Below are positions 35,533 through 44,363 of a DNA stretch of 64,000 nucleotides, piece by piece. The position numbers and the translations under genes were made by a program. The stretch lies in the NCBI GenBank assembly GCA_002162875.1, contig MABA01000011.1, positions 62,001 to 126,000 on the forward strand, in the 5' to 3' direction. This stretch comes from Rhodobacterales bacterium 52_120_T64 (GTDB taxonomy: Bacteria > Pseudomonadota > Alphaproteobacteria > Rhodobacterales > Rhodobacteraceae). The stretch's first letter is position 1, and every line of letters starts with the position of its first letter. The notes beneath the pieces were generated by a model, which ran no database searches, had not been told where the DNA came from, and was given only the letters and a program-made list of their open reading frames with translations.

Positions 35533-36099
35533 ATGGGACTTTTTCCTAAAACAATTGTCGTTGCTTGCACAGCGCTAGGGCTGGCATCTTGTTCGCAAAT
35601 GCAAACTGACGACACTTTTGCATCGGCGAAGGCAGCCTCTGAAAAGTACAGAGATGTAGATGTTGCTTTGGCAGCGGGCTATATTCCGGACCCGTCGGGG
35701 GAATGTGTTGAATCGCCGGCGGGCGGAATGGGTATTCATTATCTGAATATGGCTTTGTTAGAGGTGACAAGGGCAGACCCGCGTGTCGACGGCACCGGTA
35801 CGCATACAGATTTCCTGAACCCAGCAATTTTGCTATACGAACCACAAGAAGACGGCTCGCTGGAGCTCGTTGGTATCGAGAATTTGGTCTTCCAAGCGTC
35901 TTGGGCCGCTGCGGGATATGCTTATCCGCCATCATATGGCGGTAGTGAATGGGATGCGATGGCAGATAACCCTGACACAGACATGGACGAGGCGCATGGA
36001 TTTACACCGCACTATGATCGCCATGTTTGGGTATTCAGGGACAATCCCGCAGGCATGATAGCGCCTTTCAATTCAAATGTTTCTTGTGAGTTTCACTAG
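35533..36099 (+). CDS. Putative lipoprotein of unknown function
   Basis: A 188-residue exported protein with a type II signal sequence ending in the lipobox LASC (cysteine about residue 20). The mature part has GIHYLNMAL, THTDFLNPAILLYEPQEDGSLELVGIE and a C-terminal HGFTPHYDRHVWVFRDNPAGMIAPFNSNVSC, a pattern I associate with conserved uncharacterised envelope proteins; the paired histidines suggest metal binding. The ATG at 35533 has GGGAG 8 bases upstream; an ATG at 35518 is the alternative. No operon partner. Confidence 0.75.
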   Translation: MGLFPKTIVVACTALGLASCSQMQTDDTFASAKAASEKYRDVDVALAAGYIPDPSGECVESPAGGMGIHYLNMALLEVTRADPRVDGTGTHTDFLNPAILLYEPQEDGSLELVGIENLVFQASWAAAGYAYPPSYGGSEWDAMADNPDTDMDEAHGFTPHYDRHVWVFRDNPAGMIAPFNSNVSCEFH

Positions 36100-36281
36100 G
36101 AACGCCGATTGAAAATGAAAATAGAATCACCCGACCTTATTTGAGCCGCCAGTGGAAGGTTTTAACGCTATTTGTTGACGAGATAACTTAGGGTGAAACA
36201 GCGAAGGATGGGCTTACCCTCTAGCCTCACTGCACTGATCTGGTATAGGAGGTTCCAAACCACCCCACCGGAGCAGTTCCC

Positions 36282-37322
36282 ATGACCCAAACCCTGACCA
36301 TCACCCGCCCTGATGATTGGCATCTTCACTTGCGCGATGGTGCAATGCTAGAGGGTATATTGCCCGAGACCACGCGGGATTTTGGGCGGGCTATCGTCAT
36401 GCCTAATCTTGTACCTCCGGTTGTTACGGCAAAAGACGCAGAAGCGTATCGTGCGCGGATTATGGCGGCTATACCCGAAGGGGCGGACTTCACACCGCTT
36501 ATGACGTTATACCTAACCGAAACCACGGATGCCGACGATGTGGCAGCGGCTTATGCCTCGGGGCTGATTTCGGCTGTGAAACTCTATCCGGCTGGGGCGA
36601 CTACAAATTCAGATTCCGGTGTAACGAATTTTGACAACGTTCAGGGCGTTCTGGAACGCATGTCCGAGATCGACCTGCCGCTGTGTGTGCACAGCGAGGT
36701 GACGGACCCAAGCGTTGATATATTCGACCGTGAGGCCGTGTTTATTGATCGTGTGTTGGACCCGGTGCGCCGTCGGGTGCCGGAATTACGCGTTGTGATG
36801 GAACATATTACCACCGCCGACGGGGTGGCTTATGTGATGTCGCAGGATGAACGCCTCGGGGCTACGATCACAACGCATCATTTGATTATTAATCGCAACG
36901 ACTTGTTGGTTGGCGGAATCAAACCGCATTACTATTGCCTGCCCATCGCCAAGCGCGAGGAACATCGGTTGGCGCTGGTTGAAGCAGCGACATCCGGCGA
37001 TGCGCGGTTCTTCCTTGGAACTGACAGCGCACCACATTCGGATCCGAACAAAGAGAGTGCGTGTGGCTGTGCCGGCGTATTTTCTGCGACCAACACGATG
37101 TCTTGTCTGGCGCATGTATTTGAACGTGCCGGTGCATTGGACAAACTGGAAGGGTTTGCATCCCTTCACGGCCCTGCATTCTACGGACTGGCGCCAAATG
37201 TCGGTAAGACTACATTAACCAAACAGGCGAAGGCCGTTACCTTTCCTGATAAAATCCACACCGGAGCGGGCGACGTGACTGTCTTTAACCCCGGCTTCCC
37301 ATTGAATTGGACAACATCATGA
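36282..37322 (+). CDS. pyrC: Dihydroorotase
   Basis: Cyclises carbamoyl aspartate to dihydroorotate in pyrimidine synthesis. Metal ligands H14 and H16 lie in [10 protein letters not shown], and K100 ([14 protein letters not shown]) is the expected carboxylated lysine; further histidines occur in CVHSEV and HHLI, and the catalytic aspartate in GTDSAPH. The length of 346 residues indicates the E. coli-like class II enzyme. Its stop overlaps the pyrE start (ATGA). GGAG lies upstream of the ATG. Confidence 0.96.
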   Translation: MTQTLTITRPDDWHLHLRDGAMLEGILPETTRDFGRAIVMPNLVPPVVTAKDAEAYRARIMAAIPEGADFTPLMTLYLTETTDADDVAAAYASGLISAVKLYPAGATTNSDSGVTNFDNVQGVLERMSEIDLPLCVHSEVTDPSVDIFDREAVFIDRVLDPVRRRVPELRVVMEHITTADGVAYVMSQDERLGATITTHHLIINRNDLLVGGIKPHYYCLPIAKREEHRLALVEAATSGDARFFLGTDSAPHSDPNKESACGCAGVFSATNTMSCLAHVFERAGALDKLEGFASLHGPAFYGLAPNVGKTTLTKQAKAVTFPDKIHTGAGDVTVFNPGFPLNWTTS

Positions 37323-38008
37323 CTTCATTTATTGACCCCAAAGAGATGGCCCGTATGACGGCGCGGATGCTGCTGGAAATCAATGCCGTGAATTTCGAAG
37401 TTGAAAACCCGTACAAGCTGGCTTCGGGTTTGGTTTCACCAAGCTATATCGATTGCCGCGAAATTATTTCGTATCCAAGTGCGCGGAGTGCCATGATGGA
37501 TTTCCTGACAGCGACCGTGCAGCGCGATGTGGGATTCGAGGCGTTTGATAGCGTGGCCGGTGGTGAAACCGGAGGTATTCCCTATGGCGCCTGGATGGCG
37601 GATCGCATGGGACTTCCGATGCAGTATGTGCGCAAAAAACCGAAAGGTTACGGAAAAACCAGTCAGGTCGAGGGTGTGTTAAAGGAAGGTCAGCGCGTTT
37701 TGCTGGCCGAAGACATGACGACGGATGGCGGATCGAAGATCAAGTTTGTGCAGGCCATTCGGGATGCAGGAGGCGTGTGCAATCACACCGCGTTGATTTT
37801 CTTCTATGACATCTTTCCGAATACGCGTGAGAACCTGGCCGAACATGGCATCAGTTTGCACTATCTGGCGACATGGCATGATGTGTTAGCAGAGGCCAAG
37901 ACCGGGAATTATTTTGACGTGAAGACTTTGGACGAGGTCGAGAAATTCTTCGCCGATCCGCTGGGCTGGTCACTGGCGCATGGCGGAATTGGTGAGGTTT
38001 CAACCTAG
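37319..38008 (+). CDS. pyrE: Orotate phosphoribosyltransferase
   Basis: Adds ribose 5-phosphate from PRPP to orotate, giving OMP. The PRPP-binding signature is [32 protein letters not shown] is the catalytic flexible loop. Length 229 residues. The ATG at 37319 overlaps the pyrC stop by four bases, so the two consecutive pathway steps are translationally coupled. Confidence 0.95.
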   Translation: MTSFIDPKEMARMTARMLLEINAVNFEVENPYKLASGLVSPSYIDCREIISYPSARSAMMDFLTATVQRDVGFEAFDSVAGGETGGIPYGAWMADRMGLPMQYVRKKPKGYGKTSQVEGVLKEGQRVLLAEDMTTDGGSKIKFVQAIRDAGGVCNHTALIFFYDIFPNTRENLAEHGISLHYLATWHDVLAEAKTGNYFDVKTLDEVEKFFADPLGWSLAHGGIGEVST

Positions 38009-38160
38009 CTCGTAAGGCAATCTGAAGTTTGGTGATTATTGCTCAAAATTTGCGTCAGAATGACATTTATGGTAAATAGCGCACAGTGGGAACGCAATTC
38101 CCCGCTGTTTCTCCGGCGAACCCATCGAGCGGTTTGATTAGATCATTTAGGAGAGATGTT

Positions 38161-38472
38161 ATGATGATTGCCAGATGGCAGTTTACTGCAAAATTCGGAT
38201 ATAAAGACAAAGCGCTTGCGCTGATCAAAGAGTGGAACGACGAGATCGGCTCCCAGACTAACATTGACGTATCTTCAAGTCGGATTGTCACCGGATCGGT
38301 TGGGGCGAGCGAAGGCCTTGTCGAGAACGAGATGAACATTGAAGGTTTGGACGACCTTCAACAGTTTTTCAACAAGATCGCAACGGTTGAAATGCACAAG
38401 GAATGGGGGCGTAGTATGGGTGAAGTCATTGTCGACGGCTCGACACGCTGGGAAGTATTTAGAGTCGTTTAG
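38161..38472 (+). CDS. Small protein, possible dimeric alpha-beta barrel (DUF6176-like)
   Basis: A 103-residue soluble protein. The layout (beta MMIARWQFTAKFGY, helix KDKALALIKEWNDEI, beta strands, helix LDDLQQFFNKIATVEMHKEWGRSM, beta EVFRVV) looks like a ferredoxin-like dimeric alpha-beta barrel, but no catalytic motif is evident. GGAGAG lies 5 bases upstream of the ATG at 38161. It stands alone between pyrE and olsB. Function unknown. Confidence 0.65.
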   Translation: MMIARWQFTAKFGYKDKALALIKEWNDEIGSQTNIDVSSSRIVTGSVGASEGLVENEMNIEGLDDLQQFFNKIATVEMHKEWGRSMGEVIVDGSTRWEVFRVV

Positions 38473-38524
38473 ACGAGTAATACTTCAAACACTCAGGAAC
38501 AGGCAATCAGATAGACCCGCCTCC

Positions 38525-39250
38525 CTACCCCGCTATCGCCCTTAGGAACCGTTTGCGGTTGGCGGGGATGCTTTCGATTTCCATACCTGTGAACACGTGG
38601 AGCGTATTCATTTCATTGTCCACCACTGCGTGATCCGAGACCCAGCCGCCCATCAAAAGATAGGTTCGCAGTAAGGGCGGCATGCGCTTTTGCGCAGCCT
38701 TTAAGTTGGGCTCAAACGATTCTAGCGTATTGGCAAAGTGGAAAACTTCCGGGGCCTTGATCTTCGGTAGCAGGTCTTGAGGGGCGAGGTGACGCTCTTT
38801 TAGCAGGGCAAAGGCGTCTGTGTATTCATCAGAATTCGTGCCTGAAAAGCTGGAACAACCAAAGAGGAGCTCCACGTCGTTGTCGTCTACAAATTCTGCG
38901 ATGGCGGACCAAGCGGCCCGCAGGATGTGGGGATGTGTGTGAGCTGGATCGATGCAGAAACGCCCCATCTCGACGATCATCCCCTCAATTTTGTAGAGGC
39001 AGTCAAGATCGTAAAACTGGGCCGAATATGACCTATCGATATCGGAACCATTGGCAAGCGGCAGCAGGCGAAAAGTGCAAACGAGGTGACCTGACGTGGA
39101 ATCTTCGACAAGTATATGCTTATAAACTGGGTCAAAGGGGTCAGCGTCAAAGCCTTCACCGGCACCACGGAAGGTTTTGAAGCGCAACCTTTGAGCGGAT
39201 TTAATATCCGCCTGGGTTTCTGCAAAACGTGTGGTGTAGCGACCAGCCAT
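38525..39250 (-). CDS. olsB: OlsB-type L-ornithine N-alpha-acyltransferase
   Basis: A 241-residue GNAT-fold acyltransferase of the autoinducer-synthase-like group that makes lyso-ornithine lipid from ornithine and 3-hydroxyacyl-ACP. Typical segments are AQRLRFKTFRG, FDPVYKHILVEDSTSGHLVCTFRLLP, EMGRFCIDPAHTHP and LLFGCSSFSGT. The start at 39250 is fixed by a perfect AGGAGG 7 bases upstream. Its usual partner olsA (lyso-ornithine O-acyltransferase) is not adjacent in this window. Ornithine lipids are phosphorus-free membrane lipids of marine alphaproteobacteria. Confidence 0.82.
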   Translation of the reverse strand: MAGRYTTRFAETQADIKSAQRLRFKTFRGAGEGFDADPFDPVYKHILVEDSTSGHLVCTFRLLPLANGSDIDRSYSAQFYDLDCLYKIEGMIVEMGRFCIDPAHTHPHILRAAWSAIAEFVDDNDVELLFGCSSFSGTNSDEYTDAFALLKERHLAPQDLLPKIKAPEVFHFANTLESFEPNLKAAQKRMPPLLRTYLLMGGWVSDHAVVDNEMNTLHVFTGMEIESIPANRKRFLRAIAG

Positions 39251-39346
39251 GTAGGCCTCCTGCAATCCTGGGTGCACCTTGAAACTGACGCCCTGCGGCG
39301 CGTATACTAATTCTGAATTACGCAATTTGGTCAGGGAATAAAAGAG

Positions 39347-39742
39347 ATGTCGAAGAAAATCATCAAAACAGATGCAGAATGGCGGGCTCAGCTTTCACCA
39401 TTGGCATATAAAGTCACCAGAAAAGGTGGGACCGAACGAGCGCGAAGCCACGAAGACTTCCCTAAATCCGACGGTATGTTCACCTGCACCTGTTGCGGTG
39501 CCGAGCTGTTTGACGCTGAAACAAAGTTTGATTCCGGGACAGGTTGGCCCAGCTTTTATCGTCCACTAACCCCGGAATCGATCGAGGAACGCGCCGACAA
39601 TAAACTGTTCATGAAACGCACCGAGGTAGTGTGCGCAACCTGTGACGCACACCTAGGGCATGTGTTTCCAGATGGGCCGCAACCGACGGGAATGCGCTAT
39701 TGTCTCAACGGCGTTGCCCTCGACTTCAAATCTCGGGCTTAG
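39347..39742 (+). CDS. msrB: Peptide-methionine (R)-S-oxide reductase
   Basis: Repairs methionine-R-sulfoxide in proteins. Structural zinc is bound by C47/C50 and C96/C99 (CTCC and CATC), and the catalytic cysteine is C119 in MRYCLNGVALDF. The conserved FDSGTGWPSF and HLGHVFPDGP are present. Length 131 residues, a stand-alone MsrB. Its TAG overlaps the stop of convergent bamE by four bases. Confidence 0.96.
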   Translation: MSKKIIKTDAEWRAQLSPLAYKVTRKGGTERARSHEDFPKSDGMFTCTCCGAELFDAETKFDSGTGWPSFYRPLTPESIEERADNKLFMKRTEVVCATCDAHLGHVFPDGPQPTGMRYCLNGVALDFKSRA

Positions 39743-40194
39743 AGGAATGATTCGGCGCTGAAGTTTCCAACATTGCCAATCAGTTGTTGCCAGAACGTTA
39801 GCGAACGACCACCGGTGGCTGTTTCGCCAGTATTCAGATTAACAACAATGCCGTTTTCCAGACCGTAGATGTTCACCGCCGCTACGCGGCCCGCTCCGTT
39901 GAAGTCGACTGCCAAAATCTGGCGGTCGGTGACTTCGGGTGCAAAGAATGCGAAAGTGCTGACGGTGTAGGACACGTAATACCACGTGTTGTCGCCCTCA
40001 ACCCCTTTAGTGGTAGGCTCCCCGAAGCGCTCCAGAACAGATGCTTTCGTATCTGAGCCAACCGCAAGCGCCGCCACGTCGGCCGAGACAGGCAAATATC
40101 CGTGGGTATTCACGATCGGCGAACAACCGCTTGCGATAAGGACGCCTCCGAATGCGGCGGCTAAAACTGTTTTCTGAAACTTGTTGCCTGCCAT
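39739..40194 (-). CDS. bamE: Outer-membrane assembly lipoprotein BamE/SmpA-OmlA family
   Basis: A 151-residue lipoprotein with signal peptide and lipobox ASGC (C24). The domain has GYLPVSADVAALAVGSDTKASVLERFGEPTTKG..NTWYYVSY, the usual BamE-type turn. BamE assists the BAM complex in inserting beta-barrel proteins. The ATG at 40194 has GAGGG 7 bases upstream. It is divergent from the DUF177 gene. Confidence 0.88.
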   Translation of the reverse strand: MAGNKFQKTVLAAAFGGVLIASGCSPIVNTHGYLPVSADVAALAVGSDTKASVLERFGEPTTKGVEGDNTWYYVSYTVSTFAFFAPEVTDRQILAVDFNGAGRVAAVNIYGLENGIVVNLNTGETATGGRSLTFWQQLIGNVGNFSAESFL

Positions 40195-40299
40195 TTTGCC
40201 CTCGCATAAATACCGATTATTCTTGCTCACGCCCTTTGTGCGTGGTCTAAACCACGAATCTTGGCGCATCTTGCGCTACAATCCCCTTTTCGGCACGAT

Positions 40300-40881
40300 A
40301 TGACAATGGCAGAAACGATCAAAACCCAGAACCCTACCCCCGAGTTCTCGCGAACTCTAAAAGTCTCTAGTTTGAACAACACTGCGGACTTCGAGTTCGA
40401 CGAAGTTCCGACTGAAAACGAGACCGATGAAATGGCTACGCTGTTTGATGTGGTCTCGATCCGCAAAATGCGCTTCGCGGGATCCATTTCGCCGCACGAG
40501 GATGCGGGCTGGCTGCTGGAAGGCAAGCTGGGCGCAACCGTATCGCAAAATTGCGTAGTGACACTGGAACGGGTTCGCACACGTCTGGATCTGGATGTGC
40601 GGCGGATTTTCACGCCCATGGCGGACCCTGACGAAAACGAAATTACGCTAGACGCGTCGCACAATGATGAATTGGAACCATTGGGCAAGGAAATTGACCT
40701 TGGTCTCGTTGCAATGGAAGCCTTGGTGCTGGCGATTCCCGAATATCCACGCGTTGAGGGTGCTGAGTTGCCCGAGAGCGTTTTTTCGCCCCCCGATACG
40801 GCAGATATCGAGGGGGAAGCCCCCAAAGCTTTCGCCAGCCTAGCTGCATTAAAGGAAAAACTGTCGAATCCTGATGAATAG
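40300..40881 (+). CDS. yceD: DUF177 family protein YceD
   Basis: A 193-residue protein of the YceD/DUF177 family, normally encoded just before rpmF and plsX and associated with 23S rRNA accumulation. The C-terminal GLVAMEALVLAIPEYPR segment is characteristic. The zinc-ligand cysteines found in some members are largely absent here (only C in QNCVV). Start at 40300 or 40306; no strong ribosome binding site distinguishes them. First gene of yceD-rpmF-plsX-fabH-ihfA. Confidence 0.88.
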   Translation: MTMAETIKTQNPTPEFSRTLKVSSLNNTADFEFDEVPTENETDEMATLFDVVSIRKMRFAGSISPHEDAGWLLEGKLGATVSQNCVVTLERVRTRLDLDVRRIFTPMADPDENEITLDASHNDELEPLGKEIDLGLVAMEALVLAIPEYPRVEGAELPESVFSPPDTADIEGEAPKAFASLAALKEKLSNPDE

Positions 40882-41031
40882 AGGCAGAAAGTCCTTGCGG
40901 TTTTTCTAATTTGGAGTATTTATCCGGCTTCGTTTCCTGTTCAGGTTTGCGCGCTCTCGCATAGTAATTATGTAGGACTTGTGGACGCTGAATGCCGGGG
41001 GTTAGCCCCACATAAGAATTAGAGGTCCGTT

Positions 41032-41235
41032 ATGGCTGTTCCAAAGAGTAAGATCACACGTATGAAACGTGGCATGCGCCGTTCGCACGATGCACTAACT
41101 GCATTCAACCCGAACGAGTGTTCAAACTGTGGCGAATTGAAACGCCCGCATCACGTTTGTAGTGCCTGTGGCCACTATGCAGAGCGTGAAGTCGTTGCGA
41201 TGGTCGAAGAGAATTTCGACGAAGACGCAGCGTAA
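41032..41235 (+). CDS. rpmF: 50S ribosomal protein L32
   Basis: A 67-residue large-subunit protein. [22 protein letters not shown] is the conserved start, and C30, C33, C43 and C46 form the zinc ribbon, so this is the zinc-binding (C+) form. AGAGG lies 8 bases before the ATG. It lies 150 bases after yceD, so a separate promoter may exist there, and 23 bases before plsX. Confidence 0.97.
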   Translation: MAVPKSKITRMKRGMRRSHDALTAFNPNECSNCGELKRPHHVCSACGHYAEREVVAMVEENFDEDAA

Positions 41236-41258
41236 ACAACTATTAGGATTAGTCCGGT

Positions 41259-42353
41259 ATGACTTTAAATGAAGACCGGACTAATTTCCCTCAAGGCGCG
41301 GTTGTTGTTTCAATCGATGCAATGGGCGGAGACAGTGGCGTAGAAGCCATCGTCGGCGGCATTGAATTGTCCGCAAAAATCAACCCAGACATACGCTTTA
41401 TCATTCACGGTGATTCGGTCGAGATCAATGCGCTTTTGCAAAAGAAGCCAGCGTTGACCGATTTAGTTGTTGTTCGCCACTCCGATAAAGTTGTCGAGAT
41501 GGACACAAAACCTTCGCAAGCTGTACGCAGCGGCAAGGGTTCCAGCATGTGGAACACGCTTCAAAGTGTGAAAGATGGCGAAGCAACGGTCGCGGTTTCT
41601 TGCGGCAACACCGGCGCGTTAATGATGATGTCGGTGCTGCGCCTGCGCAAACTGCCAGGCGTCCAGCGCCCGGCGATTGCGGTTTTGTGGCCCTCGCGCA
41701 ATCCGTCGGGTCATAATGTGATGCTAGACATGGGCGCAGACATCAAAGCTGACGCCGAGGATTTGCTGCAATACGCGATCATGGGCGCTAGCTATGCCCG
41801 CAACGGTCTGGGACTGAAACGCCCGCGTGTTGGACTGCTGAACATTGGTACCGAAAACAACAAGGGCCGCCCTGAAATTCAAGAAGCAGCTGAATTGATC
41901 GAGGCTTCGCAAGAGGCCAGCGCCCTAGAATATATCGGTTTCGTTGAGGGTAGTGACCTGCCCTCGGATCGCGTTGACATCATTGTGACCGATGGGTTCA
42001 CCGGCAACGTAGCCTTGAAAGCCAGTGAGGGTACGGCCAAACTGGTTGGTCAGTTCCTTCGGGATGCATTCACGCATTCGGCTATGGCTAAATTCGCTGC
42101 GGTGTTTGCGAGTGGACCGCTAAAACGATTGAAAAACCGGATCGACCCGCGACGCGTCAATGGCGGTGTTTTTTTGGGGCTGAACGGTACGGTTATCAAA
42201 TCCCACGGATCCGCTGACGCTATCGGTGTTTCGGCGGCAATCAAGCTAGCGTTTACGTTGGCCCAAAACGGTTTCTCGGAAAAACTGGCGGCACGGGTTG
42301 CATCCGCGGCGGCGGCCAGCAAGAATACAACATCAAAAACAGGCGAGGCGTAA
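41259..42353 (+). CDS. plsX: Phosphate acyltransferase PlsX
   Basis: Makes acyl-phosphate from acyl-ACP and phosphate, feeding phospholipid synthesis. Conserved VSIDAMGGDSG, LPGVQRPAIAV and MLDMGADIKADAEDLLQYA are present, as is the C-terminal GLNGTVIKSHGSADA. Length 364 residues. It precedes fabH by 3 bases, linking glycerolipid and fatty-acid initiation. Confidence 0.97.
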   Translation: MTLNEDRTNFPQGAVVVSIDAMGGDSGVEAIVGGIELSAKINPDIRFIIHGDSVEINALLQKKPALTDLVVVRHSDKVVEMDTKPSQAVRSGKGSSMWNTLQSVKDGEATVAVSCGNTGALMMMSVLRLRKLPGVQRPAIAVLWPSRNPSGHNVMLDMGADIKADAEDLLQYAIMGASYARNGLGLKRPRVGLLNIGTENNKGRPEIQEAAELIEASQEASALEYIGFVEGSDLPSDRVDIIVTDGFTGNVALKASEGTAKLVGQFLRDAFTHSAMAKFAAVFASGPLKRLKNRIDPRRVNGGVFLGLNGTVIKSHGSADAIGVSAAIKLAFTLAQNGFSEKLAARVASAAAASKNTTSKTGEA

Positions 42354-42356
42354 ACC

Positions 42357-43334
42357 ATGAGCGTGATCCGCGCGGTAGTAAAAGGCTGCGGCCATTACCT
42401 TCCTGAAAGGGTTGTGGAAAACGACGAGTTTGCCAAAACCCTTGATACTTCTGACGAATGGATTCGCGCCCGCACCGGAATCGAGCGACGGCATTTCGCT
42501 TCGGACGATCAGAAAACATCCGACCTAGCTTTTGAAGCCGCGACCATGGCGCTGAAGAATGCTGGAATGACAGGCGCTGATCTCGACACCATTGTTCTTG
42601 CAACGGCCACACCGGACCAGACGTTTCCGTCGACAGCCACACGTCTGCAGCACGCGATCGGGATGACCGGTGGCTTTGCTTTCGACATTCAAGCGGTCTG
42701 CGCCGGGTTTATTTATGCGTTGGCCAATGCGACTGCGTTAATCGAATCCGGCCATGCCAAAACTGTGATGATCGTGGGCGCTGAAGTATTCTCTCGCATT
42801 GTCGACTTCACCGACCGTGGCACTTGTGTGTTGTTTGGCGACGGCGCAGGTGCGCTTATCTTGCAGGCTGAAGAAAGCGAAGGCACGCGCGAAGACCGTG
42901 GTGTCCTGTCCACAGATTTGAATTCTGATGGCAAATACAACGATCTTCTTTATGTTGATGGTGGCGTTTCTTCGACCCAGTCAACTGGGCTTTTGCGTAT
43001 GCAAGGGCAAGAAGTTTTCAAACATGCAGTGTCCAAACTGGCCTCTAGCGGCGAGAAAGCGTTGGAACTGGCCGGATTATCCGCCGAAGATGTTGATTGG
43101 ATCGTGCCTCATCAGGCCAACCTGCGAATTATCAAGCGTACGGCCAAAAAAATGGGCGTTTCGATGGATCGTGTTGTGGTCACCGTTCAAGATCACGGTA
43201 ATACATCGGCTGCATCAATCCCGCTTGCACTGTCCGTTGCCGTCCAAAATGGGCAGGTCAAAAAGGGTGATCTCTTGCTGCTAGAAGCCATTGGGGGCGG
43301 CCTTGCATGGGGCGCCGCGGCAGTGCGCTGGTAG
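42357..43334 (+). CDS. fabH: 3-oxoacyl-ACP synthase III
   Basis: Condenses acetyl-CoA with malonyl-ACP to start fatty-acid synthesis. Catalytic C115 lies in DIQAVCAGF; the histidine and asparagine of the triad are in VPHQANLRI and HGNTSAASIPLAL. Length 325 residues. Directly downstream of plsX and upstream of ihfA, as usual in alphaproteobacteria. Confidence 0.97.
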   Translation: MSVIRAVVKGCGHYLPERVVENDEFAKTLDTSDEWIRARTGIERRHFASDDQKTSDLAFEAATMALKNAGMTGADLDTIVLATATPDQTFPSTATRLQHAIGMTGGFAFDIQAVCAGFIYALANATALIESGHAKTVMIVGAEVFSRIVDFTDRGTCVLFGDGAGALILQAEESEGTREDRGVLSTDLNSDGKYNDLLYVDGGVSSTQSTGLLRMQGQEVFKHAVSKLASSGEKALELAGLSAEDVDWIVPHQANLRIIKRTAKKMGVSMDRVVVTVQDHGNTSAASIPLALSVAVQNGQVKKGDLLLLEAIGGGLAWGAAAVRW

Positions 43335-43412
43335 TCGCACCCTAAGTCATTGTTATTGACTCTGAATCTAGAATCCCAATATCCTAGCGAAAACTTAGGA
43401 TGGGAACATATT

Positions 43413-43715
43413 ATGAGCGAATCTACATTAACACGCATGGATTTAAGTGAAGCTGTGTTCCGCGAAGTCGGGCTATCTCGAAACGAGTCTGCTGATTTGG
43501 TCGAATCCGTGCTTGGTCATGTCTCCGATGCACTAGTAGCTGGCGAAAGCGTCAAGATTTCTTCTTTCGGAACATTTTCCGTTCGATCCAAAAATGAACG
43601 TATCGGCCGTAATCCAAAAACTGGTGAAGAAGTGCCAATCGCGCCGCGCCGCGTGCTGACGTTCCGCCCCTCGCATTTGATGAAAGATCGCGTGGACAGC
43701 GGCAACAAAAAGTAG
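43413..43715 (+). CDS. ihfA: Integration host factor alpha subunit
   Basis: A 100-residue HU/IHF-family DNA-bending protein. It has the dimerisation helices, [46 protein letters not shown], and the beta-arm with conserved arginines and proline. The start at 43413 gives [16 protein letters not shown] 78-base gap after fabH contains TTGACT at 43357-43362 with AT-rich bases 17-18 positions later, so it may have its own promoter. Confidence 0.95.
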   Translation: MSESTLTRMDLSEAVFREVGLSRNESADLVESVLGHVSDALVAGESVKISSFGTFSVRSKNERIGRNPKTGEEVPIAPRRVLTFRPSHLMKDRVDSGNKK

Positions 43716-43724
43716 ATCGAAGTC

Positions 43725-44177
43725 ATGCAAAAATCCCCCACCGCATTTCGTACCATAAGCGAAGTTAGCGAGGTTTTGGGGATTCGCGCGCATGTATTGC
43801 GGTTTTGGGAAAGCAAGTTCACCCAGATCAAGCCTGTAAAGCGTGGCGGCGGACGACGATATTATCGCCCAGAAGACATTGGGCTAATCCGCAGCATTCA
43901 ACACCTGCTACATGAACAAGGCATGACGATCAAAGGCGCACAGAAGGTTCTGCGCGAGCGGGGCGTCAAAGCGATCATCGCCATGGGGCAGGATTTGCTG
44001 GACGATGGACCAGCATCGGAAACTGTCAAGACCGCCATGTCAGAGGAGCTCGTATCCCCTGTGCTAAAGCCTGCCATTGAAGTCCCAGCCCCACGAGATC
44101 CACAACTCGAAACGATATATTTACGGCTTCAGACGATGCGGAAATCTGTTGAAAACAGAATTGCGGAACTTGCCTGA
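43725..44177 (+). CDS. MerR-family transcriptional regulator
   Basis: A 150-residue regulator. The N-terminal MerR helix-turn-helix ([51 protein letters not shown]) is followed by helices, with no metal-binding cysteine tail, so the effector is unknown. It lies 9 bases after ihfA and is conserved at this place in many alphaproteobacteria. It ends 57 bases before the tRNA gene. Confidence 0.9.
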   Translation: MQKSPTAFRTISEVSEVLGIRAHVLRFWESKFTQIKPVKRGGGRRYYRPEDIGLIRSIQHLLHEQGMTIKGAQKVLRERGVKAIIAMGQDLLDDGPASETVKTAMSEELVSPVLKPAIEVPAPRDPQLETIYLRLQTMRKSVENRIAELA

Positions 44178-44234
44178 ATGCCCCTGACTTTCCCGCTTGC
44201 CACCGAGATTTTGATCGCTATAACAACCCACAGT

Positions 44235-44311
44235 CGGGCTATGGCGCAGTCTGGTAGCGCGTCCGTCTGGGGGACGGAAGGTCGTGAGTTCGAATCTCGC
44301 TAGCCCGACCA
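44235..44311 (+). tRNA. tRNA-Pro (GGG)
   Basis: A complete 77-base tRNA. The acceptor stem CGGGCTA pairs with TAGCCCG, the anticodon loop is CTGGGGG with anticodon GGG, and the T-loop GTTCGAATC is canonical. Discriminator A with an encoded CCA at 44309-44311. It reads CCC/CCU proline codons. Confidence 0.96.
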
Positions 44312-44316
44312 TTATC

Positions 44317-44350
44317 AAAACGCCAGCGCTCGCGCTGGCGTTTTTGTTTT
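44317..44350 (+). terminator. Rho-independent terminator after tRNA-Pro
   Basis: CGCCAGCGC (44321-44329) pairs with GCGCTGGCG (44332-44340), preceded by AAAA and followed by TTTTTGTTTTT. It starts 6 bases past the tRNA and stops 14 bases before the dcd ATG. Confidence 0.88.
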
Positions 44351-44363
44351 TCAGGATGATGAA

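Noticed and set aside
39251-39325. Longer olsB start (TTG at 39325)
   Set aside because: The ATG at 39250 has a perfect AGGAGG, and the extra residues do not resemble the family.
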